Source: Anadara kagoshimensis
Lineage: Eukaryota > Mollusca > Bivalvia > Arcoida > Arcidae
Direction: 5' to 3'
Assembly: GCA_021292105.1 (NCBI GenBank)
Contig: CM037866.1
Location: forward strand, 722,756 to 786,755
Length of the DNA: 64,000 nucleotides
Shown: positions 47,065 through 59,184 of the stretch, one piece after another
Layout: each line of letters opens with the position of its first letter
Numbering within the stretch: the stretch's first letter is position 1
Made by a program: the position numbers and the translations under genes
The notes under the pieces: generated by a model
Database searches by the model: none
Seen by the model: the letters and a program-made list of their open reading frames with translations, nothing else
Told to the model about the DNA's origin: nothing

Positions 47065-47270
47065 TATATAAAAACAAAAATACTAATCCATGCTCGAAAC
47101 ATAATCCAGAAGCAAAGTAAAAACTTTGGAACCGGAAAGTTAAGTGAGACACGTGAACGTCCACCAGGGAAGTGAAGACGGGTGCATCGGAATGGTAAGC
47201 ATCTTCATGTGTAATCCAAATTGACTGTGTGAAAGGAACATGGACCTATTGGACGTCAAATATATGTATA
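47065..47270 (-). mobile_element. Reversed retroelement 3' tail
   Basis: CCAGAAGCAAAGTAAAAACT, CACGTGAACGTCCACCAGGG, then a short internal loss where CCTGTTTAGCTAGC should be. Confidence 0.87.
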
Positions 47271-47583
47271 ACTTGTCGATATCTTGCCATGAAATCCCTA
47301 AAAGTCAACAATGAACAGTTTTAAAGTCTGTATACACAGCTTGATCCTTAAAATGTGTAGGTCCCTGTAATTGTAGTTTAGAACAAGGCACAAAATCTAA
47401 ATTTCTTCGACAATGACATTTTTATTGCTCTTAGTTGAAGAAAATCCAATATTATTCTTGGAAACCACGGATTGTTTACGTCAGAGTTGTCTCTCTTTGA
47501 ATATTTCATGCCTAAATGTAACGAAATGTGAAAAAGAATTTTGAAAATACCATATAGACGTATCTTAAACATAATATATAATT

Positions 47584-48532
47584 TAGCCACTGTGGCACTT
47601 CGCTTGACAATGTTTACCAGGAAATCAGCTATTTTACCGATGTTAGATTTCCCTGCTTACCTTGGTTGAAACGCGCAGATCGCACTAAAATTATCCCGCA
47701 TTAATTACATCAATTTGACTTTTTAAATCTGATTATATGAAAAAATAAATGGCATTCCGGATGAGACACAATCCATTTCGCATTAAATTGATAATGCCAT
47801 AATGTCAACGTTCTAAGAAAAAATAACAAGCATCCCAGATGAGACACAATTACTTGCGCAAACTTAATTGATGACGTTCTAATCATTTTACAGAGAACGT
47901 CAACAAAAATCGATGACGTACACCGAATTTGACATTCATCGGAAAATCCGTGGTATATCATGTGAAATCCAAAAGTCACGTGTTACCGTTTTAGCGAATC
48001 ATAAAAATGGAATTTATTCATTATATAAAAAAGCTTATATATACACTAGTAATAAGCATCCTTATGATTGGCTAAAATGGTAACACGTGACTATTGAATC
48101 TCACATGATATACCACGGATTTCTAAAATAATCGGTGAATATCAAATTCGGTGTGCGTCATCGCATTTTGTTGACGTTCTCGCGTAAAATGAGTATAACG
48201 TCATTAATTGAGTGTGTGCAATTGATTGTTTTCATCCTGGATTTCTGTTTTTTTACCCTACCTCTGACTTAAATCTATGGAAATGGTTGGCTAAATCGAA
48301 TCACATGACTAACCTAGTATTTTATCAATTTATTGTTTGTCATCCGGAATAACATTTATATTTTTCATAGAATCAGATTTAAAAAGTCAGAGAGATTTTA
48401 TTAATGCGGGATGTTTTTCGTATAATCATTTCCAGCCAAAGCGAGAGAGGGAAATCTAACTCCGGTAAAATAGCTAGACTGTCTGGTCACAGGTTTGAGA
48501 AAACATTGTCAACCGAGATGCCACGGTAGCTA
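47584..48532. mobile_element. ~950-bp foldback element (long imperfect palindrome)
   Basis: The left half from 47,584 is the approximate reverse complement of the right half to 48,532, with arms of about 450 bp and a ~50-bp centre near 48,010-48,065. Matching pairs include GACTTTTTAAATCTGATT near 47,715 with its complement near 48,372, and TCCGTGGTATATCATGTGA near 47,946 with its complement near 48,102. No frame is open over a useful length. It is probably a non-autonomous DNA element or a tail-to-tail insertion. Confidence 0.88.
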
Positions 48533-48714
48533 AATGTTATAATAAAACAACATATACAACCACTAAAAAGTTCATAATTGTATATTGTTTCATTTTTAAA
48601 AATTTCTGTAATCTCAATAAATGATATTCTTATTAAATAATTTTCTGTAAATGTTGACTAAATGTTTTACAATTTTACCATATAAAACTTATTCTAATAA
48701 TTGATTGAATAAAT

Positions 48715-48945
48715 GGGGTGTAACGCTACATTCAAGAATATTTCACTTAATTATAGCAGGAAATTAAAGGCTATAGGTTAAGTAGCTCAAATTTTAACCT
48801 TCACAGTGAGGTCGGGGTATTGTGCACGGAGAGTTTTTTTTGCATGCTACGCCTAACGTGATAAGTAACATCGGTTTAAGGTCTATTCCGGAGATCATAG
48901 TTTTCATTTATAAATGTCCAGTGCTTAGCGAAAGAACAGTCACTT
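48715..48945. mobile_element. Dispersed repeat fragment (CAAGAATATTTCACTTA type)
   Basis: CATTCAAGAATATTTCACTTA also occurs, slightly changed, at about 62,609-62,630, and both are followed by loosely similar sequence. It resembles a repeat I associate with bivalve genomes; I cannot name it. Confidence 0.45.
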
Positions 48946-49264
48946 TCTATTTTCAAGACATGGTCAGGCACAGTTAAGCTTCGAATTTCAGCATATGAAA
49001 CAATCAAACTAGAAATTGTCTCATCGTTGTTGTCTCATTCTTAATGACATAAAACATTTCATTTCAACAGCATATGTTCAAGAAGATAATTTTTCCTTTA
49101 AGGTCTTTACCATACTTCCTAAATTTGATTTATAGTCAAACTTTACATAGAGAAAAATAATCTAAATGTATGCTCATACTTTGTCTCTAGAGAAATGATC
49201 TACTAGATTCGATGGTACTGTTTCTTCGAGCATTGTTGTTTTTCAGAATCAATCTTAAAATCAC

Positions 49265-49378
49265 TATGATCTAAAACCAAAGTAAAAGTTTTGAAACTGA
49301 CAAACCTGTACTTTAACCAAGGAAGTAAGGTCGGGTTCTTCGGATGGGTAGGCTCCTCTTGTTAAGCCAGCTTCAGCT

Positions 49379-49424
<46 letters not shown>

Positions 49425-49480
49425 AGAATGAAAGGAACATTGAACTAATATATCCATGAATACCGAGACATCATACTTAT
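49265..49480 (-). mobile_element. Reversed retroelement tail containing a (CA)n tract
   Basis: AAGTAAAAGTTTTGAAACTG, GAAGTAAGGTCGGGTTCTTC, then AGCTGACACACAC where ordinary copies have the CACGTG site, then GAGAATGAAAGGAACATTG. Confidence 0.85.
49380..49421. repeat. (CA)n microsatellite
   Basis: About 21 CA units inside the reversed retroelement tail. Confidence 0.97.
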
Positions 49481-50100
49481 CAAAATATATCATTTATGTC
49501 TGATAGTTTACATCATAATAGCAATGACTATAAATGTCCCACAATTACTTGACACTATACAAAATTTAATAAATAAATAATGATATTATTTATTTCTTAA
49601 ATGTCAAATTGTGCAATAAGTACAAATAAAAATAAATGATTAATATCATTGCTACCAGGTATAGTTTTGAATAACTACTTTTAACTTCATTGCTATCTTT
49701 ACATACTTTTTATCTTATCTTGTCCAGTTTGTTTAAATCGCTCTTTAGTTGTAAGCACACTCTGTAGCAGCCGTTACTTGGACTCTAGAAATGTGCTTTA
49801 GCGTGTAATGAGACATGGTATTGCAATATTGCAATATTTAGAGAGAAAAAAGAATATATTTGTTTTTTTCCATCGGATCGCATGTATACATACATCAATG
49901 ATTATGACTGTGACATCGTTTAGTTAAAGAAGATAATTAAGTTAAATAAAAAATTGAATTATTGAACCAAAATTAAATAAAGTCAATCAGGCTATAACAA
50001 ATCATCAATTATTGATAATACCGTTAGAAATTTCTGTTACAAACAGTAATCACGTGACCCTCGTTATTGACGTTAAGACACATAAACTGATATTTCTTGA
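49481..50100. other. Intergenic, nothing recognised
   Basis: The missing first exon of the tetraspanin should lie somewhere between here and 46,500 or between 52,090 and 52,788; I could not identify it. Confidence 0.35.
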
Positions 50101-50104
50101 CCAG

Positions 50105-52090
50105 GTTATGGCGTTCGGATGCTTAGCAGACTTTGGGCGAAAATTTCTGATTGCCCTAAATACAGTATTTCTGGTAAGTTAAAAACCATTAACTATATAC
50201 TTTATGTGTGGGAATGTTGCAGCTTCCCTCATTGTTACAGGGTTAGGTTTGTAATAACTGGTGATCTCAATATAATCGAGAACACCAAATTAAGATCTTT
50301 ACTTTCAAAAGGTCCTAAATATAGAGACGCTCAACCTTTTACTTGGGGACAGTAAGAGTACGCCAGACGTTGGGCTAAATTAGAAGATGTTGAGCTTGAT
50401 ACCTTATCCAACTGGATAAAGGTTGTGAGATCTTTCGTTAAAACTAGGATTGCCAAACTTAAAGGGTCTATGAGTACTAAACCGTCTTCAGTACTCAAGG
50501 ATCCAGAAATCAAGGCAATTCTAACAGAATACACACCAAATATGTTGTTGTCCCAGCTGATAAGGCTTCCAACAACATTATTCTCGTTTGTAAGAGATTC
50601 TACCTTGAATGTCTTATTAAGGAGCTTGGTTTAGATAGTATTATCAAATAACCCTGCATATACTACAACTAATTTTACCAAAGATGAAGTTCTTTCCAAC
50701 CATAGGGGAGTTCTCGAGTCTTTCGGTATCAATCTTAAAGAGGAAGATCTTGATCTTCCTTACTTGTATTGGATTCCTAAACTCCATAAAAATCCATACA
50801 AGGAAAGATATATAGCAGGCTCATCTAAATGTACTACTAAATCATTATCGGTAACTCTAAGACAAATTTTGACAATCGTGAAAGATGGTCTTCAGTCTTA
50901 TTCAGAAAAAGTATATTCTACATCTGGAATCAACCAACTGTGGATTCTCAAAAATTCTAAAGAATTACTTGAACATCTTGCTTCTAATACTTTATCTCAT
51001 GTAAAAGTATAAAAACATTTGATTTTTCTACACTATACACCACAATCTCTCATTCTAAATTGAAAGAACGTCTTAAAGAAATTATTCACTTGTCTTTCTT
51101 CTACAAAAACGGTAAGCCAAGATACAAATATCTGGTGCTGAACAGGGATTCTGGTTATTTTGTCAAGCACCATACGGATTCCAAACAAAAATATACTGAA
51201 GATACCATCAACAAAATGTTGGAGTTTTTGATAGATAACATATTTGTTGTGTTTGGTAATATAGTTTTTCAGCAAACAATATGTATACCAATGGGTACAA
51301 ACTGTGCACCATTGCTTGCTGATTTGTTTCGTTATTCTTACGAAGAGAATTTATGCAGAACCTTGTTAAATCTGGAGAGAAAACTGTCACCAAATCATTC
51401 AACTCAACACACAGATATATAGATGACGTTCTGTCTCTTAACAATCCTAAATTTGGAGACTATGTAAATGTCATCTATCCTAGTGAGTTTAAAATAAAAG
51501 ACACGACTGATTTCTCAAGTTCTGCTTCATATTTAGACTTATACCTGAATTATGACGCACACGAAAAGCTACATTTGAAACTTTATGACAAACGTGATGA
51601 CTTCAATTTTTCTATTGTCAACTTTCCTTTTTTATGCAGCAATATACCTGCTTCTCCTGCTTATGGTTTATTTGTTTCCCAATTAATACGCTATGGTAAA
51701 GCTTGTTCCCACTACGGGGACTTTGTACAACGAAGTCAACTGCTTGCAAATAAATTGTTGACTCGGGGATATTGCAAGCCTAGGCTTATCAAGGCCCTCA
51801 AAAAGTTTTATGGCCGTCATCACAGTATTGTTGATAAGTTCGATGTCTCTGTGTCCAGGATTGCCTTGGATATATTTGACGTCTCATAGTTCCATGTTCC
51901 TTTCACACAATTTTGATGACACACGTGGCGGGTGTAGCTAGCTAAACAGGAGGTGCTTACCCTTCCGGAGCACCCGGCCTCACTTCCCTGGTGGAAGTCC
52001 GAGTGTCTAACCTAACTTGTCAGTTCCAAAGTTTTTACTTTGCTTCTGGGTTGTGATTCGGAAATGGATTAGTATGTTTGTTTTTGATTA
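50105..52090 (+). mobile_element. Longest copy of the reverse-transcriptase element (probable Penelope-like)
   Basis: Fragments of one protein run through several frames: a helical N-terminal part (WAKLEDVELDTLSNW), then YLYWIPKLHKNPYKERYIAG, motif A TFDFSTLYTTI at ~51,014, motif B IPMGTNCAPLLADL near 51,285, motif C YIDDVL near 51,415, and a conserved end FYGRHHSIVDKFDV. The 3' tail occupies 51,880-52,088. Stops and frame changes near 50,355, 50,650, 51,010 and 51,350 show it is dead. The YIDD and FSTLYTT motifs and the overall order suit Penelope-like RTs, but no GIY-YIG endonuclease is visible, so the class call is tentative. Confidence 0.8.
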
Positions 52091-52284
52091 CACTATTTAG
52101 GAAGACGTCATATCATGTTGCCAGGTGTTCAACCTCCAATTCTACAATTACGTGCACTTTGAAACTCCGATAGCTCATATTAAAATTGAAGAAAGAAAAT
52201 GTAACTGAAAGACATAAACTAGACTAATGGTATTAAAAATTAAATCACACGCGAAACGATTAAAATCTATGATAGAAACATATG

Positions 52285-52430
52285 TTAGGATAAAAAATAA
52301 ACACATCAATACATGTCCAAACCACACTTCCACACCAACGTGAAAATTTTGAACCTGGCAAATTAGGTTGAACACGTGAACTTCCACCAAGGAAGTGAGG
52401 CCGAATGTTCCGGAAGAGTAAAATTTTGTT
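52285..52430 (-). mobile_element. Reversed retroelement tail, truncated
   Basis: CAATACATGTCCAAACCACA, GGCAAATTAGGTTGAACACG, GAACTTCCACCAAGGAAGTG, ending near GTTCCGGAAGAGTAA. Confidence 0.87.
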
Positions 52431-52788
52431 TTAAAAAAAAATAATATAAAACCCAGACTTTGTAATTTCTCATGTATCTGTAGTTCATTATAAGGAAATG
52501 GTCAATTGAAATGCCCCAAGAGATAATTATTTTTTTTCCCACAATAATGTTTAACATACATGACTAGGAGAAGTCTAGTTAAGTGTTGTGTGTTGTACTA
52601 AGGTGTAACGAAAATTTGACAGATGACCGACTAGATGAACATGTCCAATCAAACCAGAGATGATTTACATTGTTAGATATGGTCGATTAAATAGTATCCT
52701 TCTGGGCTTTTTTTCTTGGAGATAAAAGCTACTACAATATCATGATTACTTGTGTCTTAATGTTGTTATTATCATTATTTAATTTTAG
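52431..52788 (+). other. Upstream of the first visible tetraspanin exon
   Basis: Intron sequence; the exon acceptor ATTTTAG is at its right end. No first exon seen. Confidence 0.4.
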
Positions 52789-53055
52789 TTTCTAGCGCTT
52801 GCAGTTCTTGTGATAGGAGCATTGGTTAAATATGGTAAAAACGCGATGGGTTCCATCATGGATGCAATCGTCGGTGGTATAAATAGTATGAGCGGAAGTG
52901 CTGGGTTAGGGAACTTTGATCTGTCCAACATAGATATAGGTGCGATGGTAGGTGGCGCTGCTGTTGCCTTTATCATTGTGGGTATCGTGCTGATGGGTGT
53001 TGCCGCGTTTGGGATGTATGGAGCAAAGAAAAAATTAAGATGTGCCCTTATAATA
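52789..53055 (+). CDS. Tetraspanin exon A (TM1 end, small loop, TM2)
   Basis: 267 nt, phase 0 to 0. FLALAVLVIGALVKYG closes TM1; a Gly/Ser-rich loop and VAFIIVGIVLMGVAAFGMYG (TM2) follow, then basic KKKLR and the start of TM3. Confidence 0.92.
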
Positions 53056-56000
53056 GTAAGACACGTATTTATCATGATATACAAGGCATTAGAATTTTAC
53101 TAAAGATCCATATATAAAAACTTTTACGATTTAAATCTTAATATCCACTCGTGTTAGAACGTCCTGAAATGTAACTTAATGTAGCATCTCTTTCTTGCTG
53201 TTATAAACAGAACATATTTTCTGTGAAATTTTCAAATACTGGTTTTTTTATTTTGAACAATGAAACCTATACGAAGACAGTGAATGTTCTTGCTTCCAGA
53301 CACTTCAAATTAAACAATTGGAAATATTAATGAATATTTTGAAACATTCCGTAATAAAATTTCTAAATTGATACAGTATGGCATAATCTTACACGGTCAG
53401 GGAAGATCCAGAATTGGCCTCATTAACAAGAAAACACCATGGCTGAGTTGCAATAAAATATTTATCGAACTTTTTGGTTGATTGACATGTTCGGCATCTC
53501 ATTTTTCTTTTCCTCAATTTACAACATACTTATGTAATAATATAATACAGAAGATGGTATTATATTTTCATTTTGTTATAATAATACAGAAGATGGTATG
53601 ATACGAGGGGAAGTCAGAAAGTTCATAGAACAGCGTATTCAGCCAAGCGTAACACACATTTTCTTTACTTATTTAGACAACACAACATTTCGCCATTTTA
53701 AACATATCAAGTTTATTTGTCACAAAATATTTATGTAATTCTCAAAAGCATTCAAAATTGGTAACCATCAAGCAATGATGGAAAAATTAAAATGTTGAGT
53801 TTAGGGCAGTAATTAAGTTCCCCACAGTAGAGAGATCAAATGCCAAAGCAATTCACCGGCGAATGACCGAGGTGTACGGTGACAGTGGTCCTGACTATTA
53901 CACAGTGGCAAAATGGTCAGCTGAATTTAAACGTGGGCGCACCTCACTGAAGGATGACCGACTGTCAGGTGTGCCAGCTGATGCAATCACAAAGGAAATT
54001 GTCACGTCTGTGGAGACCCTCATCATGAATGATCGTCGAATTAGGATTGATGACATAGCTAGGAAGTGTGACATTTCACATGGAAGTGTATACACGGTTA
54101 TCCACGAGCATCTTGGGATGTCAAAAGTATCCGCAAGATGGGACCCCAGAAACCTTAATGTGCAGGATCGCTTCCAAAGACTCCAGTCAAGTCGGGAGCT
54201 TCTTGGCATCTATAATGATAACCCGGAGAGTTTCCATTTACGTTTAGTAACTGGTGATGAAACATGGATTCATCATTGGGACCCAGAAACCAAAAAAGAA
54301 TCCATGCAATGGAAGCACCCTGGCTTACCCCAACCAAAAAAATTCAAAACCCAACCATCAGCTGGCAAAGTCATGGCCACTGTGTTTTTTGGGGATTCTA
54401 AGGGTGTTCTGTTAATCAATTGTAAACCTGCTGGAATCTCTATCACTGGGGCTTACTATGCTGATATAATGAAGCAGCTGAAAGATGCTGCTATTAAATT
54501 AAAAAGGAGAGGAAAGTTGAGCCGAGGGGTATTGCTTCTTCACGACAATGCTCCTGTGCACAAGTCAAGGATTCCACAAGCAGCGATTCGTGAATGCAAG
54601 TTCGAACAACTTAATCACCCACCCTACAGTCCCGATTTGGCACCCAGTGATTATTTCAGTAATTTTCTGATGATGATGGACTTAAGGCTGCCACAGAGGC
54701 ATGGTTTCAGGACCAAACCGAAGACTTTTATTTCAATATATATACAGTCTGAAAGAAAAGTGGGCTAAGTGCATTGGGGTAAATGGGACTATATTGAAAA
54801 AAATAGAAAAATTATGGTTTGTTGTGGCTATATATACCCAGTTCTATGAACTTTTTGACCTCCCCTCGTATTTTCGTTTTATTATAAGAATATTCTTTAT
54901 TTGAACTCTAATGATCTCATTTATTTTCAGTATACCATTGTTATAGCAGCAATAATAATCGCTGAGTTAGCATTTATCATCATAATAATGACTATGAGAC
55001 AAAAGGTAAGAAATAATATTAGGTAAAGAAAATACTTAAGTAGATAGAGAAAGATGGACAGACAAACAGACTGACAAATCTGTATCAATGTTGTATATAA
55101 ATATATGATGTAACTGACGACAGACGACGAACGGACTGACTGATAGGTCTTGATAGAAATACTAAGTATAGAAAAGGACATGGACAAAATGTTGTAATAA
55201 CTGCATGTATGTGCCATACACGTCCCTAAATCACATCTCCGTGGGTCATTCCGTTATTACATCCATGGCATGGCCAGTGGTAGTACAAAGTTTAGAGATG
55301 AGGTCTAAATATGTGTAATAATAGTTTGACAACAACTCTGAACATTGTTTTGTCATTATGTTCAGAACCCATTCAAAGGATTTTAATAACATACAAACAG
55401 TGATGTGTGCTTGTCATGATTACAGAATCAATTTTACCTTTTCCATTGTTATATACGTTATAGTCAAATTACTGTTGAGGGAACATGGTTTTGTTTACAG
55501 ATAGATGGAGCTTTAAAAGGACCAATGAAAACCATGCTTACATCACAGTATGCTGGTATAAACGGAAGTGACGTCGTATCGAAGACATGGAATTTCTTGA
55601 TGTTAAACGTAAATATAATCATTTATCATTTTAATCTTTTAGAGAAAGGGATTACTGAATTGAAGTTCTCGAACCAGAACCATTGATTTCACCGAGTTTA
55701 GTTTAAATTGTTTCGTCTTCTCTATCTTCATTGTTTTTCCATATTTTGTATCAATTCTTTGATGGTCGGAGTTCGTTTCCCGGTCAGTTTTTACAACACT
55801 CTGTTGGTCGGAGTTCGTTTCCCGGTCAGTTTTTACAACACTCTGTAGGTCGGAGTTCGTTTCCCGGTCAGTTTTTACAACACTCTGTAGGTCGGAGTTC
55901 GTTTCCCGGTCAGTTTTTACAACACTCTGTAGGTCGGAGTTCGTTTCCCGGTCAGTTTTTACAACACTCTGTAGGTCGGAGTTCGTTTCCCGGTCAGTTT

Positions 56001-59000
56001 TTACAATGCTCTGTTGGTCGGAGTTCGTTTCCCGGTCAGTTTTTACAATACTCTGTTGGTCGGTTTCGTTTCCCGCTAGGTATTTACTATAGTTTGATTT
56101 GATGGTTTTGTTTTTTTTTTTTTTTTTCGTTTTAGTTCCACTGTTGTGGCGTTGAGGATTTTGCAGATTTTCGTAATTCGGCGTTTTGGAACCGAAAATA
56201 TAAGATTAATAGTAATGAGACAGTTACTATGGAAATACCGATCACGTGTTGTAAGTCACCAGAAAAAGTTAAAGAGAACATAGAATGTTTGGTGAATCCT
56301 AATAAGGACAATTCCAATTTTTTGCAGGTAAGTCTGATACTGAAGAACTGAAATCTGATAAAAACCGTTTATTATCTGATATTTACGATGACATTACCCA
56401 GACATAGATATAAAAACAATTAGTTTTAAGTCAGGGTTTGTAACTACCTTAAGGCCAAAAAACACGTGCCTACACATTATCTTGACAGATATTTATTGTA
56501 TTAAGAATTATTCAAATAAACAAGGTTTCTAGTGCGTGTAAGGCAATGTCTAGTGAGTGTTTTAACGTGTCATGCCTACCATGCCAAGGACATTGTTTTT
56601 TTAAAGATCTCGTCCAAAGGATCCGTGATCTGCCTGGCCGGTATTCAAACCCCGACCTTCCACATACGAAGCGAGCACTTAATCAACAGAGCTACCTTAG
56701 CTAAGGGTTTTCAAAAACACAAATGATCAGAGAAACATCCTGCTATAAAAATCTCAATTGGCTTTGACAGAAATCTACTGAAATCAAAATTTCTCTTTCA
56801 ATTAACGATTTCAGTATAATTTTTACAGCAAATAATTTGTAATATAGACAATAAAACACTCCGAATTGCGTGTTTTTCGATTAAATATTTTGAATTTTCC
56901 GGGGAGAACCCACAAACCCCCCCCCCCATGTTAAAACCCCTCCCGCACGCACCCTCCTCCATCGGCGCTTTCTGCATCATGCGTCTGTGCCTACATGTAC
57001 ATGATATCTTAAACCCAGCGTGTATTAGTGGTAACATTTTACTGAAGGTTTGGAGAGTACAGTAACAGTGTTTTAAGCTCTAGTCATAGCTATCATACCT
57101 CCTTAAAACATTTTGTTCCGGGAAGTAAGAGTGAACCATTGTACCCCCGAAAAATAACCGACAATCACCAATTCAACTGTCAAACTTTCTCCATTTAACA
57201 AACAAGGTTAATTAATTTTGTCATGTTTAACAAACTGACATGTTTCTGAATATTTTTGTTGTATGGTTTTTAACAGGGATGTTATGAAGCTTTGTGGTCA
57301 GAGATTAACAACAACAGTGGCTTAATGATTGGAATAATGTCTACAGTTGCTGTTTTTGAGGTTCGTTTACTGTAGAGTTTATCGTATTATCAATTTATTT
57401 ACCATCGGTAGTGGCCCACTATAAGCCAATCGAGGCAGTTCCTTCTTTAAAATGTTGTTCAAGAAAATTATATATCTGGTTCCTAGAATTTTGAAACTCC
57501 TCACAATACTAAGCTATGCTTTATTATTCAAAGAAGTTGGTAAATTCATTTTTTATCATTTAAACATCTTAAAAATATAATTTTTGTCCGAGCACTAATG
57601 ATAAGGAAATTTAGTTCCGAAACGGTTATCTAAAGCTGCAAAATTTAAACTGCAGGTTTAATAATAAATACATATTATATTTATCACTTGTCATCAGTGG
57701 TATTATCTTCTGTATTATACTCAGTGTCCGTCCAAAGTCGGGAGTTTAAAAAACAGTGGTCTTGTTTATGTTCCCGATTGTAATAGCTTTTGACAAGTAT
57801 ATATTCCCTTCAGCTAAAAATGATTTTATCCCATCTGAAGATTTTTCTTCTTCCTTAAATATTTAGAAATGTTTTTTCTCATTCTTTTTTAGCTGTTGTT
57901 AATTTACTTCGCGGTTTTAGTATCCAGGGCGATAACTAAAGACAACAAAGAAAAAAAGAATGAAAACAAAAACGAAAGCGATGATAGTAACGATGAGGAT
58001 GATGACAGCAATAAGAAAAACAAAAGGAAGAAGTCCAATAATAAAGACAATAAAACAACAACAACAACAACAACAACAACAAGTACGACGTCGGCTATAG
58101 AAACCGTAGCTGATGCTCTTAACAGACTAATTATAGAACCTCAATTAGCAGCCCAAGGTCAAGGTCAAGGTCAGACTGCTCATCAAACACAGGTCCAATC
58201 CTTGCTTGGCTGGAATTCTATTTTAGGAAACATAGCAGGCGTTGGTGACGGAAATGTATCCAATCCGTACTCATTTCAAAATATCCAACAAATACCGAAC
58301 CTTTTGCAACCGTTTGCACTTCAAGCCGCGAATCCGTATCTGTCACTCGCTTCACCAATTTCATTTCCGGCCCAAGCCGCAATTTCCCAAATACCAAATG
58401 TGCAGACTTTACAGATTCCAATCAAAGCTGCATCATCCCAAAGTGCACAAATGTTAAATTATCCGTTTGTTTCAGGAAGTTGTTCTCAGTCAAATATGCA
58501 ACCCTATATCGCTCATCACGGCTCGTCAAGAAGTGGCCCGCCAGGCATTATTGATGCAACTGAAATCATGTGCACAAATAACAATACTGGATATAATTTA
58601 AAACCACAAATGTTTGAAAATAACATGATAAATACACCACCTCCCCCGTACAGTGGACGATGTCCTAAAAAGTCTTTAACAAAACGTGTAAGTATATCAG
58701 ACGACATACAGTCCAGTGATATAAGCGGCTGTAATTGTAAAAGGAGCAGTATTTGTGTATGTGTTGACGATATCACCAGTATTAAAGACGAAACTGAATT
58801 AGAACATAAAAATCCTCATTCTAAAAATGAAGTTGCTGACAATCGACCTCCACCATACAGCGGTCGACACAAAAGGTCCATTATGAAGCGAGCCAGTATA
58901 CCGGAAGGAATCGAGTCGGATGATGTAAACGACCACAGTTGTCATAGAAACAGCGTTTGTTTGTGTCTGGATGAGACCGGCAGTATGGAACAAGAGTCTG

Positions 59001-59135
59001 GCGACACTGATAGCTTCACCGAGGAGCAAGTCAGTTTTGGATTTATAAAAGAAAGAGGGAGAAGTAAATCTTATGATTCCTCCGTGATCTATAGTAGACA
59101 TGGTAGTCTACATAAAGTATGTAATGAGACCAAAA

Positions 59136-59184
<49 letters not shown>

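Noticed and set aside
50119..50175. Missing first exon of the tetraspanin (ATG followed by GTAAGT)
   Set aside because: The encoded [16 protein letters not shown] is not hydrophobic, and the segment adjoins the retroelement body; no TM1 start is present.
51353..51889. 178-codon reverse-transcriptase frame as a host gene
   Set aside because: It is the 3' part of a multicopy retroelement; other copies, frameshifts and the shared tail show it is mobile-element sequence.
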